From positions 4,795,977 to 4,859,976 of the forward strand of contig JAZGTN010000097.1 of NCBI GenBank assembly GCA_037783415.1: a stretch of DNA of 64,000 nucleotides, read 5' to 3'. Under the pieces are notes generated by a model. That model saw nothing but the letters and a program-made list of their open reading frames with translations. It was not told where the DNA came from and searched no databases. Below are positions 48,586-62,809 of this stretch, piece by piece. Source of the stretch: Leptasterias polaris. Lineage: Eukaryota > Echinodermata > Asteroidea > Forcipulatida > Asteriidae. Each line of letters opens with the position of its first letter. The stretch's first letter is position 1. The position numbers were made by a program, and so were the translations under genes.

Positions 48586-48720
48586 GGTTGAACAAAGAAT
48601 CCGGATGAATGTACTCTGCTCTACCAACTGGCTCACATCTAGCCCTAATGTTGGCAGTCTCCCAATTTTGTCAATATCTTTGTTCCGAGGTGCCAGACAG
48701 AAAGCCATTCAAACTGTAAC
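48586..48720 (-). mobile_element. tRNA-bearing MITE, inverted copy
   Basis: On the minus strand it reads gtctggcacc, ggaacaaagatattgacaaa, attgggagactgccaacatt, agggctagat, cagttggtagagcagag, and finishes ttctttgttcaacccaag. This follows the order of 34948-35127. The anticodon and T regions are shortened, so it is more decayed. Confidence 0.6.
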
Positions 48721-51294
48721 TGTTGTGTAGCCAGGGATCACACCCAAGTTTACGACACAACTCAGTAGGAGAGGGAACACCTTAAGTGGATTTGAATTTT
48801 TATTTCAATAAATAAACCACAAAGGAAACTGACTGGTTAAATTTTACTTATTTGGGGGGGTCTCAACATAATACGGCTGAGAATATTATGTGATAACCAG
48901 ATATTTACTACCCATCTATGAACAACATCCACACGGGTACCCTAAAGCAGATCGAATATCCACTCCACCAAACCAAACTAAAAATACCCCTACCAATACC
49001 ATTGAACTGTGCCTAATTATATCTGACAGGAGGGGTCGTCATTGTACCCCAAATTCCCTAATTGTGTTAAGACTACTATTTGCTCTCCGCTAACTGAAGC
49101 TGGTATGAATGGAGTTTTACTAAGATGATTGCTGTTCACATTATGCCCTATCACATTCACTATACAGCATCCCCATCAATAAATACTCAGGAATACACTT
49201 GGGGCGTAGCTCATTTGGGTACTATTGTATTGGATCAGTTGAAGGAGGGGTTGGTCAATAGCTTATGTTCTGTCCTGGCATATCCATTGGTGGTACGTGT
49301 TACCGGTCAGGTTAAGCCAAGAAACTTGTATGGAAACTTGAGGAGTAGCTAGCACAATCTGAAATTGTTAGTGTGAGGACTTGCACATAAAACCAATCAA
49401 GATTTCATAAGAACTGCCTCAGAAAACTTTGACTCTGTAAAGACATATTGTAAAACAAACCAAACGATCAGTATTCTTGGCTCGTCTTTAAGAGAATGGA
49501 TTGGTTCAGCACTGTTAGTTTGACCATCCAACATAACTGTTTGTTTAATACGAAGTTAAGATAATTGCATGGCCCATTGGTGTGAAAGCGACCCTTGATA
49601 ATGTCACCTACTTGCAGTTTCTTGCACATCAAACTAGAAAACTACTGAAATAGATCGGCAATGCTAACAGAAGACACTGACAGTTGTCACGCTGACAACT
49701 GCCCGATTAAACATTCCTGTTTAACTCCCGTTTCACATTTCTTTGCTCTAGTGTGTGGGTATTAATCTATATAGCCATTCAGAATGTGTTAACAACTGAG
49801 AGTCAACATCAGTCGCAAACAACTACTACACAGGAAGTGTTCTTATAGATAAACACTAGAATGTAAGTACTTACTCTAGCATTGTGCTACCTGATGTGAA
49901 CATTCTCGGACTCGGTACCAAATCACTCCAATTCAAATTATTCCAGGGGAAAAAATAGCACAGCGCCAAAGCTTTATGACTAAGTTGCAGCTTAAAGCTG
50001 AAATTTTTATAGAAAGTCAGAGAAATGCCCGTGCTGAAGCCAACCCCATGACATTAGGCAATCGCTGTGACTCTCTCCCTCTACAGTCAACGTCAGGCTG
50101 CTTCTTCAAGAAGATAAATTTCCAGAGCTAGTATTCAGTCGACTAGTCATGTAGCAAATGAATCCAGACCCTGCGCAAACCATGCACATCCACAAAGATC
50201 GTTAGGTATTCATGGAATGCTGGATTATAAGCCATAAATCACTTACATCAAATGTCACAGTCACACTCTGCTGAGCCCCCTATGGCCTACACACCCTACT
50301 ATCTTTTCCATGTCCCCCCCCCCCCAAGCAAATATTTCCTGTATATAAGCTTGTATATGAATGTATAGACAAATATACACATATCCAAGGTCCACCAATC
50401 TGTCAACAGGTAGCTTACATCATTACCTGAGACTGCATTGACTGACTTGCAAGGCAACTGTATTGAAAGGCTAAATTGGGCAATTTATAACTTTATAATC
50501 AAACTTTTCCCAATAGATTTATCACTTAGGCTGTACTAATGACTTTAAATGACTGAAAATGCTGGAAACTGTAGTAAGCAGGTGTTAAAAGTCAGTTATC
50601 TTCACAACAAGAGATTGCCAAATGAGCTCAAGAGTTGCCCATTGGAAAGATACAGGGAGTCTGGCAAAGCTGTGTCAAAGATACCTTGATCTATTTAGAG
50701 TGTGACTATTGCTCTATCAATGTGTGTTTCCACGCAAACAAGAGAGATATATTGCGTGTTTTCTTCACCATTTGTCACCCTGCTATCTCTGCAAGCCAGA
50801 CAGATGAGCCCGCCTGGCTCCAGGGAACCTGTCACCGGTCCCCTGCACCGCCAATGCAGGACAGCCAAATAGCCCCACTCCACCTTGGCAAACATACCCA
50901 GCTAATATCTGGGCCAATATGACACTGATAAGAGCTTCCTAATTACGTGCGCCACATGATGAACTTTGAAATGAAAGATGTACGATTACAAGCCCATATG
51001 ATCATTGCCAAGTTCTTATTGTCACACATGTAGGAATTGCACATGTGTGTCCACATACAAAAAGGTCATGTTTGTCAAACACTCAATTTGTCTGTTATTG
51101 TTTGTCTGATTAGTCACGCTATGGTTTTGTTTTTCTACCTTTTTGTTTTGTTTTACTAACATGGAGGAAAATATTTATAAGTTCCACAGCACCCTGTTTC
51201 TAATACAAAGATAAAACAATAACAATGTTACCCTTATGGCCCTCCAACATTGTTATCCCTGGTCACTGAGCCATTTATTGCATCCATCTCAGAA

Positions 51295-51490
51295 TACAGC
51301 CTGTGCTACCAAATCTGTAGCGCATCAAGCTACATGGCCTATCTCATACCCCTGGGTGAAGAGAAGCAACCATAGTTAGTGTCTTGCTTCAAGGACACAA
51401 GTGTCACGACCTGGATTCGAACCCACACTCTGATGACTATCCACCAGAACTCGAGTCTGAAGCACTAAACGGCTTGGTAATGGCATTGCC
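51295..51490 (-). mobile_element. tRNA-related SINE-like repeat
   Basis: The plus strand shows atacccctgggtgaagagaa, agtgtcttgcttcaaggaca and cacgacctggattcgaaccc, then acactctgatgac. The minus strand therefore carries gggttcgaatcc, a box B-like motif. This layout recurs in many marine invertebrate genomes; here it appears complete but diverged. The matching head with ggcttcttatatagcgctca is found elsewhere, near 43495. Confidence 0.6.
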
Positions 51491-54400
51491 AACACAACTG
51501 TCAACACTTGATGGACATGTTTAAATCCAATGCCTATAAATATTTCATGAGGACGATTAAATGCCCTGGTTAATGGGGCTTTACATTAATGAAGTTGTTT
51601 ACTGATACTACAAACTTGTTTGGCTGCTGAAAATTTAGCAATGTATACCAAAACATAATAATCACAGCACAGCAACTCTTCATATAAATAAAAACAAATT
51701 AGATTATCATGAAGGAACTGTCTGAACAAAACTTGAAGTGCACAACAGATCTAGAAAAAGACTTCAAAAGAAGAAAACATGGCATTTTCTCTTAACTTTG
51801 AAGCCTCAATGAACACTCAGCCTGATGTTATCATCGTATTTATTTTCTGCAAAGATCAAAAACTTATTGTACTGCAAGAATAGTTTGAAGGACAGAACTA
51901 GCCCCCAAACACCCAATTATTGTTACCAGCACAGTATAACATAATGGGGGTATCAGATAACCTATTTTCAACACACTGCTATTTTTATCATTTTATCATA
52001 GCTACTGGAAGTTCTTGAACCTACTTAACAGCTGACAGAGGGAGGGTGACTATGGGTTATCAATTGCTCTAACATGTCTGTGATAACCCATAAACTATTT
52101 ATTAGCAATCAATACTACTAACCTAGATTAGTTTCTCACATGTCAGGAAACTAATATACAGCAATTGTAGGAAATCTGCTTCTTGTTGTTCTTATTGCTG
52201 TTTTTTTTCTTTCCTTCTTTCTTTTCAGAGGACTGATGTTTTTACCAGTAAAATGAAATTAGTTCACTCTCACAGGGTATTTTATAGCGATGGACCCTAA
52301 TTGGATGGACTCTTTTAATTGTTCTCATTTATTGATAACTCACTGAACTCTGTCACTCAGTAACATATGAATCAGGAGCTTACAGTCTGGCTTTAATAGC
52401 AGCAAGCTTTATGGAGGTTTTTGTGTGTGTGTTTTTTAAGTTGATGGAAAACAACTTTTCAAAAACAGATGAATCCCAGCCTAAATTCAAGTCCTGCTTC
52501 AGTTCAATAAAAAGCTACTTTTGTGTCGATAACAAATTTGCTTTTATCTGCTGTACATTATTAATATCTTTCCCATAAAAACAGGAGGAATTTACAACTG
52601 GTGTCCTTTCAACTGGTGTCCTTTCAACACGGTTGCTCATAAATAAATCATAGAACAAATTCATGCACACTGTTTTCAACAGCTGAGTCATGGTCACATT
52701 TACATAAAAATAACTCTCAGCGTGTTAGGAGCAAATGCAACCAACTATGACATTGAGGCAAATGGCCAGAAAGTGGAAATTGAACCCACTTCCAAAGTTT
52801 GAGATTCCACAACTTCCTTACTCCATGAATGTATGTTGTTACCAATTGCAAACTTCATCCAAGCTTCAGGGTGCTTACTATTTTCTGAAACTAAATCTTT
52901 AAAAAAAAGACTGACAATGCTATACTCACATCTGGGACCATATCCCAAATCTCACATTCTCCGGTATGTTCAACATGAGATTGGCTTATAGTTATCTCCT
53001 GCTGTAACATAACAAGCTCTAACCTATATTCCAAACAGTCAAAGCGAGCATTCACAGAATCAGCTCCTTCAAGTTAACAGTACAAGACAACTAGTGGTAC
53101 CCTACACTAGTTGCACACCAAGGTGAACCAGTTTGTTGATACACACTTGCCATTCATAGGTGGCTGTGTCACGGGCTGACCGCTAGCCCCTCCTACTGTT
53201 TGCCTGGCACCGAAGCTCCATGGCTGAATGACCCACCCCTAACCAATATCCCCAGTCAAAAGATCCGCCCTCCTGAGGGGCTATTCACAATTTCACAAGT
53301 CATTTGATCTGGTCACACACAACAACACAAGCAAGGAGTCTTGATCATAGAAGAGGTACCAGCCCATTATGGGACATTCAATTGCTCAGCAAACAAGCCA
53401 CCAGAGTCCCAATCATGTCTGGATGGTTCAGTCAACTATTTGCCAGGCAAGAATGAAAGAAACCCCCTCGCCACAGACAGTTGTCTCCTACCGGAAATCC
53501 TCGGTGCCTTGGCACAAAGACCATTTTACGGTCTGCAAATATGAACATGCACCTAATCCGACATATTTCAATTTTTTATTATTGCTGATATCACGGGTCT
53601 TAAATGCAATAAAACAGAAACTGCCTGGCAAACTTTGTTCACTAAGGACTAGGCCAGACCTGGTGGAGACAGGCAGTCTCCTGGGATCCCTTCACACCTA
53701 ATTCAGCTGTTTATTCTTGAACTCACTGTAATCAATTTGTGTAATTCGATTTTGGTTGTCAATGAAACGCAAGTTTTCTTGAGATGTTCTTAAGTTCAAG
53801 GCACTTCCCACATTGCTGTTGTTTCCATAATTATTTGTGTAAACCCCCCATCCATGATTCACTGTCAGCAATGTGTAGTGACCAAAGATCACAAAGCCAG
53901 TGGGAGTTTTGAATTTGCATCAATTATCTGTTTACAGCATTATCTTTGCATCAAGTACATCACCTCACATGTAACCGAGGATTAGTTTTTTGCTGCTTGA
54001 ATGGAATTTAATGCTGGTTTAATCACATCTGTCTCCCAAGATTATGCATTTATAGTTGTTCATGCGGTCACAAAGAGGAAACGAATACCTCCTCAAGAAA
54101 AACTCTTTGCAAATGAATCTACAAATGTGGAATTAAAGGTAGGGTCATGTTTGGTTTTTATCTGGAGAACAGAACACTACACAATATTTTGAAAAACAGT
54201 TTCATATAAAAAACTCTCGTTTAGGAGGGCAAAGTCCTGGTCTGTTGTCACAATCTGAAATTTCTAGATGGAAACTACGCACTAATTATGGAACATTCCC
54301 ATATGAGCAAGTCACAAACTGTTCACAAACAACATCAATCATTCCATGGATCCAGGTTTTCCTGCTTTCAGCTTTGATGACGGTGGCTTAGGTCAAACAT

Positions 54401-55002
54401 GCTGTCAGGGCCATGAGGAATTCCCCTGTCATGCGTTTGGACTTGTGTTGAGGTTACAACTTACAGACAACATTTCATTGTAGATTTAGAACAGCACATG
54501 TCAAAAGAGTCGAGAACCCCAGTGTTCAGCAATTTGTACTATTGCTCTTTGATTGATGTTCATATGGTGGAAGCCTGGTCTAATTTTACCAAAATTTATG
54601 GTTTAATTAAATTCATGTTTAAGTCAGCAGCAAGGCCAGGATTAACTTGTTTATATGTATTGTGAATATACTAGAGGTTAATCAGCACTTGTTTCATCTG
54701 ATGGGGATAATTTTCTCTGACACTCTAGTCATTATAAGAAGTACATTTTCATCGCAAAAGGAGATATAAGCTTGGGTGCAATGTATGAATTTGTCTCTGT
54801 GGAATAAACTTAACTACTGTAATTGATTAATTCAGCAATTATTTTTAAATAGTAAAGGAAATCTCATTGTTTCTATACTATAGACTTATAGTTTTTCGTA
54901 TTTCACTGCAACACTATGAATGTCCGCAATATGTGAGCAGACCTTTATCACTTTTCAGTATTAACAGAAAGATTTACAGTAGGCCTACTTAGAACACATC
55001 GG

Positions 55003-55260
55003 TGTAAGGGTAAAAAAACCAAAACACATCGGTGTAAGGGTAAAAAAACCAAAACACATCGGTGTAAGGGTAAAAAAACCAAAACACATCGGTGTAAGGG
55101 TAAAAAAACCAAAACACATCGGTGTAAGGGTAAAAAAAACAAAAAACATCGGTGTAAGGGTAAAAAAACCAAAACACATCGGTGTAAGGGTAAAAAAACC
55201 AAAACACATCGGTGTAAGGGTAAAAAAAACAAAACACATCGGTGTCGGGTAAAAAAACCA
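55003..55260. repeat. 30-bp minisatellite, about 8.5 copies
   Basis: The unit acatcggtgtaagggtaaaa then aaaccaaaac repeats with few changes, for example one extra A replacing C near 55138 and a shortened last unit. All three minus-strand frames stay open because the period is divisible by three; this gives repetitive pseudo-proteins that I do not regard as genes. The unit matches the 3' tail of the SINE-like sequence immediately to the right. Confidence 0.95.
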
Positions 55261-55460
55261 AATTCTATTCTTTATCCCCGATACAAAATTAACATCTATT
55301 AAATCTTGCGGTACTCACTGCTAAATGCAAAGGTCGTGGGTTCGAATCCCACCCGAGTGATTTGCCTGTGGATTTATTTTTAATTTTTTCCACAGAACTC
55401 GGGTAAGTAATGAGTATACAGTGCATAACGCGCATCAGTGTAAGGGTAAAAAAACAAATT
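55261..55460 (+). mobile_element. tRNA-derived SINE-like element
   Basis: It contains ctttatccccgatacaaaat, the 3' half of a tRNA-like sequence (ctgctaaatgcaaaggtcgt then gggttcgaatcccac, with a clear T arm), tttttccacagaactcgggt, and a tail gcgcatcagtgtaagggtaa followed by A's. Related sequence is found at 17491-17625 and 62640-62730. The anticodon-loop-like ctgctaa suggests a tRNA with anticodon GCT as a distant source, but this is tentative. Confidence 0.65.
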
Positions 55461-55896
55461 ATATAAGATTTTCATTGCAATTCTGACCATTAACTCCAGT
55501 AAAAGAGAAAGTCTGAGGTATTAAAGATGAGACCCAATGACTTGACTCCAGAGCAAGGGAATGTCTTGGCTCTTCTTGGAATTCAAGGTACCTGTGCAAC
55601 TATGGATCAAAAAGTGCAGGTAGTTAATTTGTGTTGCTAAATGGACATATCAGGGTCAGTAAATGTGTCAATGCATGGTTGGCCATCTAGTACAAACCAA
55701 GTCAAGCATGACAATTGGTTATTAAAGTAACCAACAACCAACCCCCCCCCCCCCCATTTTTTTGTTTGGTTCTCTTGTTTTTCTGCATCTTTCATTAGCT
55801 TCAAAATAATCTAGGGGAGGGGGGCATTGGCCAAAAAACTATTCAGACATACTGGAGTTAGGTACAGCTTAATTCTGAAAAATTTACATTCTGATT

Positions 55897-56217
55897 GTGA
55901 GAAAAGAGGTAGCTTTATTGTTAACCTATTGTAACAAAAATGACATGATGACTGAAATAAAGTTTGAACATGAATGGGGAAAAGTTACACTGGATCAAGA
56001 AAGGCTCCAGGAAATGCTTCCTGTTTGGATGATATTATCAAAAATAGAAAGACCTTGTTTTATTATTCTACCAAGCTTTAGTGATGCCCTGATGGCCTAC
56101 ACCAGGTCCCAAGAGATGCTTAAGCAGAAAATACTGTTTAACAAATATCTGTCAAAGTACATTCCAATGTTATTGTACACTCCCCTTCAGAGATACATGT
56201 CTGAGACATCAGAGTGA
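55897..56217 (+). CDS. Unidentified protein-like open frame, possibly an element remnant
   Basis: The open frame starts from GTG at 55897; an ATG lies at 55940. It ends at TGA 56215-56217 with up to 106 codons. The peptide looks natural: MTEIKFEHEWGKVTLDQERL, then LPVWMILSKIERPCFIILPS and FSDALMAYTRSQEMLKQKIL. It has no obvious splice sites, although gattgtgag just before the start could act as a weak acceptor. A 99-bp internal part (56052-56150) recurs at 56968-57066 next to a GGGCCCAAT-type MITE fragment. I do not recognise the family. It may be a decayed transposon or retrogene product or a stray exon. Confidence 0.35.
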   Translation: MRKEVALLLTYCNKNDMMTEIKFEHEWGKVTLDQERLQEMLPVWMILSKIERPCFIILPSFSDALMAYTRSQEMLKQKILFNKYLSKYIPMLLYTPLQRYMSETSE

Positions 56218-56967
56218 GCAAATAGTTCAGCTGGGTTTTGCTTTTGGACAAAAGAGATATTTTCTCTCAATCATATACTATTCAAGCAAACAGCGGATAT
56301 CCATAACATAAATATTTTGAGCAGAAGTGTCTTCGCATGATGGATAACCTGATAATGTCCAAGAGCCAATGGGAACATTTCCATATTGGATGACCTACTT
56401 GCCTGACCTGTCTGAAAACATAACTTCATAAAGTTCTCCTCTAGCTCTGTAGTCCCAATCTAATACTAGATTCAGATGTAATCAATTCATCATTGCTTTC
56501 TTGATCAACAGTCTTCATGGAAACAAAATTAATCAAAGGGGACAAATGTAGAAATGTCTATTTCTAAGAGGAAAGTGCTTTGGGCCTGAAGGGATGTCAC
56601 AAAAAATGAACCCTACTATTGTTGTTTTGTGTAATAAAATATTTTCAGCTTTGATTTGTTAAAAACAAATATATAAAAATAATAATAAATTTTCTTTCTA
56701 AAATGAGACAAACTTCTGATGCCTATGTCAACATTCTCACAACATAAATTTAATTCAATTTTACTTCGATTAGCAGACAAAATATTGTCTGAAGAAAAGT
56801 CTAAATTGAACTTCCACAACAGACAACAAATTTAAAAAGTGATGAGAAAAATCCATAAGAAACTAGTTTAGGTTCTGGAGGTCATTTTATTTGTATTCAT
56901 TCCCCCCCCCCCCCTGCTCATGATTTTATTGTAAATAGTTTCAGAAATATACAACTATTTATCAAGT

Positions 56968-57066
56968 ACCTTGTTTTATTATTCTACCAAGCTTTAGTGA
57001 TGCCCTGATGGCCTACACCAGGTCCCAAGAGATGCTTAAGCAGAAAATACTGTTTAACAAATATCT
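56968..57066 (+). pseudogene. Partial duplicate of the 55897-56217 open frame
   Basis: It is almost identical to 56052-56150 (ccttgttttattattctacc through aaatatctg), then breaks into unrelated MITE-like sequence. It represents about 33 codons without start or stop, so it is a fragment. Confidence 0.7.
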
Positions 57067-60000
57067 GCCAAGCAAAAAAACAGCAGGATACCAGTTACAG
57101 ATAGTACATGTGACATGGCATTTTAGCTGGTAACCTTATTTTACTATGCATAAAAGTGGTTTATGCGCAGTTCCTTTTTTGTGCAGTTCCTTTTTTGTGC
57201 TTTTATAAGCACACGGGGAACTCTTTAGTAAGAATGTATATCAGCCACACCGGATATTCATTCATCATTATTTACTCAACAGTAAATGAGAGCTACACAA
57301 GTTTTATGAGCCATGACATGAACACTGCTTGACTTATTCATCAGTTTGGTAATTTCCGTCTGTTCCAGTCGTAGGAGGCGGAACGACAAAGCCAAAAGAA
57401 AGTGCATCTCAAGTAAAGTGCACTGCACAGCCATTAGTACTCAGTCAACCTGACACGCTGTGAAATACTACTGCGAAAAAAAGTTTCTGCAAATGAATAT
57501 TTTACAAGAATTCAGATATTTAAAAAAAGAGTTGAGATGTATATTTGTTTTATCCAAATTTTACTTTATCTGTGTGTCTTCTTAAGGGTTTTTTGTTTTG
57601 TTTTCTTCTGTTTTTATTTGTATCAGTCTGTGCACTATTTCCAAATTTTCTTAAGATAAAACAACCATTTAAAAGACATTTTGTACCAACAATACTGTTC
57701 AAGCAAGTTACAAAAACAAAAAAACTGAAACTCCACATAAATTTGGGGCTTTTATCTGCACACACTACAAATTCTCTCCCAGTCATTCTTTACTTATGTA
57801 TAGAACCAAAACATTTCCCAAAAGACTCGACGCAAATTGCTCAAAGTTAATCAGCCAAATGTTTCAACAAGCTACTTTTTACGTTCTACATGTATCCACT
57901 TGTCAAAATTCAGGACAAACACATGAATTGGTCATCCACAATGATCCCAATGTGAAATCTCTTCCTTTCCCTGTGAATGTATTGCATTACGTCAATGACG
58001 ATACCTCTTCAGTTGTAAAGTACTTGTTTATTCCCCAAACATCCTCGCCTGTGTGCACACAATTATTCCAATATGGCATCTTGAAGGTCAATCACAACTA
58101 CTTAATACCATTTCTTCTCCGCCTCCTCCTGACGGGTTTCTCTTTTAGATTTCATCATTTGGCAGCGGCAGCTTCTCCTGGGGGAGGCCATTGTTTGTTC
58201 CTTCTAATAGAAGGACTGCATTGATGATAACTTGGGTCAACAAAGCATGCAGTCAATTTGCTCCTCCTCATCCTTCTAATTGGGTGGCAGTTTTTTAATT
58301 TACCTTTAGGCCGTAGACTTCATCCTGGATCAACCTGACTTGTACTTTTTTTTTCCCTGCAAAGACTCTTGATTATAAATAGGCCAGCACTGCAGTGCAT
58401 GTTTGTCAGGTTCCCGGACCACAAACATACATCAAAACCACCACAGACAGCTAACATGTTCAAACACCCCCACTCTATTTCAGTCACCTCAAGCCTCACT
58501 TTGATTCAAAGTGAACCGTGTGATAAGAATAGGAAATGGCCGCCAGGTCATGTGTGATATTGATGGGTTCTAATTCTGATGAAAAGATTTGTAGGATGCA
58601 ACAATTTCTGTTGCAATTCCATCACTATTCAATAATAGTGAACTATTTCCCTTGTATAGCATAGCAAAATGCTACACAAAATGTCTCGATTGCTACTCAT
58701 AAATCATCAATTGCTGCTCAATATTAGCATTCAATGTGTACAAAACTTGTTTAGTCTAAATATTGCAAAACAAAATTGCTGGATAAACCCTGGTCCCTGA
58801 TATGCTCTAATGTAAGAGTATAGTCAAAGGGACAATTTTGTTATGGGCCTTCAGGAAGTAGCATCACAATATGAATTCCAGCCAGATTTTGTTTAATTTA
58901 AGGAGAAAAATTACTACTCAATGGGAAGAATTTCTAAACTTACAACAACAAAGCATTCCTCAACATTGCAGTTCAAAACTTTATGGCAATTGAACAACAA
59001 ATTGTGTGTGTGTGGTTTTTTATATTTCCGCCGGCTGCTTTTACCACTCAGTCTTCCCATCCTACTCCTCTTCAGTAAAACAAATTTGTTTGAGTAAAGC
59101 ACTATCATTGCACTGTAATTTGCCTTTCAATCATAATGCATTTGTTAATGGATTCTCTCACAGTTGATGATGGGGTCCAGCGGAGCGTGAGTAAAAACTA
59201 CCCAAGCGGAATCACTGTGGCATAATGGACAAGATGCCTCCTGGGAAACAAGAGGTGTTATGAAGAGGACAGGATCATTTAGACAATGACAGACAGAGAG
59301 TAAGACTGACAGACAGAGGCACAGAAGCTTATGGGAGGCCTGTGGCATGTACACCCCAAGCCATCCCCACTAATCCTTCCAAAAGTTATCACTTCTGAGA
59401 ATAGCATGGGCGCTTCCATGAAGGAAGTTACATATATACAAACAAACCGATAGAAACAAAAGAAGTATCTCTTCCCCACTTTAAAACAACCTCAAAGGAA
59501 ACTTTCTCTTCATCACATTGTTTTATCTTTACTTCTTTTTTTCCCCTACAGAATTGTAGGCTGAGATGTGATTTAATTAATTCCATTGTATTGTACTCTT
59601 CAAGCAAACAGAGGGAGGAAGGGGGGTGAAGGGTTTTCAGAATGGTCTGGTATGAGATGACAACCTCTTATTAATGAACATCTGGAGAGCAGCAGGCAGT
59701 GGAGTGAGAAACAAATAAAAACCCTTGTAAGGAACACACGGCTGGGAGAATACAAGATGGTGCAGAGGAATGAGACAAAGCAAAGGCAAAGGAGGAGCAG
59801 TGTCAAAAACCGCTAGACCATTATGAAACATGATCCGCTGAAATGACGTCTCCCAGATGCCATAACCATCACTATGACAACCAATGGATGTGGCGGGAGA
59901 CTGCAAGATAAGAAGCAAATTGGCGTCTTGTCCCATGATGGAAGAGGACCAGACCTCCTTATTAGCCCCCTATCACAAGACAACAGTGTCATCCCACTGA

Positions 60001-62639
60001 TTCCTACGCATCTTGGGAGGGTACGTTAAACAAACAATGGGGGGAGGTTCACTGCAGTTGACAGATGAGTGTGGGACCTAATGAATTGCACTCTGTGGTT
60101 GACATGGAGATGGACGGACTCAATAATATCACCAGAGCACTCTGTCCATATCAGCATTGGTACTGAGTTCTCCCATCCTCAAGAAAGTATAAACAATAAA
60201 TCACAGCGAATCTAGTACATATATATAATGATCAATCACACACGACTAAATTGTCCCATTTCTAACAGACCTGTGTAGATTGTCTTTTTGGTTGAAATGA
60301 AATCTTGGCACTGCAACCCTGAAGGGTTAGGGCTCACTTTAAAGAAAATGGGTTGTCCGAGTTATAAAGTGCAGTGTGTGAATAAACTGGAACACACACA
60401 CCGTACAGACCAGGGCATGCATGTTTTCAGATGTTTTATGTGTGTCCCACAATGTCCTACATTGAAACTAGGAAAACATCTCCCAAATGCCTTCCACAAC
60501 CCCCTCAAGGGTATGTGATTCGGTGCTAAAAAAACTATCAGTGCAAACATAACACTCACAAAGCTGTGAAAAGAACTAGGTCAAGCAATGACATGAACCA
60601 ACATGAGAAGATGCTATTTCTACCGTAGGCTCAAAGTAACTCCTTTTCCAAACTCTTCTACATACTCGACTCTCTCTAGGTTTTTTTTGTAGCAGAATTT
60701 TGTCCAACTCTAAAGTAGTACAGTATCATTCAATGACATTCCTGCTCCAGTGATAAAAAGTTTATGACATGAATTACTAGTGATTAACTCCATAAAAGTG
60801 TTCAGTACTTATGTCAACAATTAAAACTGCCGCCAGATTCACCTTATTATTCTTTATTTTTGCGTCTCTTTTCCTTGTGTTTATATTTAAATATAGTTGT
60901 AGAGTATTCAATCGACAATTCAATCAACAATCAACATGTCTGGTCACTAATTGCCCAAATTTCTCAGACATTTCTATCCCATGAAGAGGGTTCCAAAGTC
61001 AAGGTCAAAGTTATCTCTACTAAATCAATAAAGTACATCTGGTATCTGTTATTAGTATCTCTCATTGGCAAGTCAGCGATATCAAAGCTTTTCTTCAAAT
61101 TTAAATATTTGAATGTAAACTATTTATATTGTTTTTTTCTTAAACCAACACAATACAACAAAATCTGAATTCTCTCGATATCTTTTGAAAAACTCAAAAA
61201 AATTCTTGACTGAATAACTTGCACAAAACTTCCAGGTGACACAGGGAATAAATGTTGTCCAGGGGCAGACCACTGTGTGCTGAAGGATAAGAGCATATAT
61301 CTCTGTCTTCCATCAAGTGTAATTTACCAAACCATGACAAACAAACAGATCAATCAGTGACACTATATAAACCATTTCTACAAGCAGTTTGCAGTTCTCA
61401 TCACTTCTCATCACTTTAATGGTTCCTGCTCCCAGGTCCCTCATACAAAACAAAAAGTGCAACGGGGTGATCTCTTTGCCATTCGGGATGAAATAAAAGT
61501 ATCAACTGGGTTCTCCGATGTTCTAAATTTAATGTTTAGTATTAAGATGACATAATTGGGAAGCTCAAGAATAATTTTAGGAGTGATGTGCATCAGGTGC
61601 ACCTGTTTTGGGGCCTCTCTTGTAAACATATTAATCAAGGACGTCCAATTAAGTCAAATTGTGCAGTCCAAAGACACAACTGTATGTCTGGACTTTTTAA
61701 AGAACATCTGGATTGTTCATTTAGCTCCATAAAATTATGACAAGAAGAAATTTTATTGGCATTAGAGGGATTTATGTAAACAGCATAAGCAAAGATTGCT
61801 GAATTTGTTTTATTTGTAAGAGTGAAAAATTCAGTTACAATACAACTTGACGGATGTAAATCTGGACAAACTCGGTTAACATTCCATTCTTGCAATTTAC
61901 AAAGAAGTGTGACAAAAAAGAAGTCCCTTGATAAGAACAAATTGATGTCAACATTTGAAAAGATTGAATTAATTTTTTTTATTGTTTTATATTTTATATT
62001 ATATAAAATAAACTTTTGACCTTTTTGCCTATTGTGTCAGACAATGTCCCAATGGAATCTGCTCACAACAGATGAGGGAGTAAGGATTTCTTTGAAAGGC
62101 TCAAAATAAGATGACATTCCCTTAAGAATAACACAAAAACAAATTTGACACCAAACAAAGATGTTGAGGGGAAAACATCTTGAAAATGTGTTTGAAAATG
62201 TACCCCCATAGGAGCACGGGTAACACCCAGGGTTCTTGATGAGTTTTATTCTGGGCTCGTTGCACTGTTGAACTTTATAAACTGGGTACATGCGCTAGAA
62301 TAATTATCCGTGAAAAGAAACCCCTCCCAACAGAGAACCCATGTACATCAGAGACCCTCAGTATGTCACTGTACTTAGGTCCTGTTTCAACCGATCCACT
62401 GTTTCCAAATTAGCAATCTCAACGAGAAAGTTTCCTAATTTAGACTGGGGTCCCATTGGAGACCTGGCCCCTCAAGTTCACTGTCCGATAGACAGCTCAG
62501 TCTTTCGCCCTGGTTTCCCTCATGGATAACTTGACTCTGACCTTACCAGTGAAAAACACGCACAAAATCAATACATCCTCATTGGGACGTGAAACAAACT
62601 GTACATCTAATAGTAGATTTGCTGCTGAGGTAGAGTATA

Positions 62640-62730
62640 GTATTTTTTTGTTTTACCCATACACCATGTGATAAGCACTCGGGAAAGTACCAAGTATACA
62701 GTGCTTAACACACATCGGTGTCTCGGTTAA
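62640..62730 (+). repeat. SINE tail fragment
   Basis: The pieces aagcactcgggaaagtacca, agtatacagtgcttaacaca and catcggtgtctcggttaaat match the end of the element at 55261-55460. Confidence 0.5.
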
Positions 62731-62809
62731 ATTAAATTTAAAAAAAATTTCCATGCTTTTTTTAACCAGGGTATTTTATATATCACTGGGATTTAAGATT
62801 ATTGAGTTA

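Noticed and set aside
54948..55261. Three overlapping minus-strand open frames of repeating FFTLTPMCFG-type sequence
   Set aside because: They are produced by the 30-bp tandem repeat, which has no stop in any of these frames; no gene structure surrounds them.
58081..58320. GC-richer patch with cattgtttgtt (Sox/Fox-like) that could be a conserved enhancer
   Set aside because: Nothing beyond single short matches supports it; comparison with another species would be needed to claim constraint.
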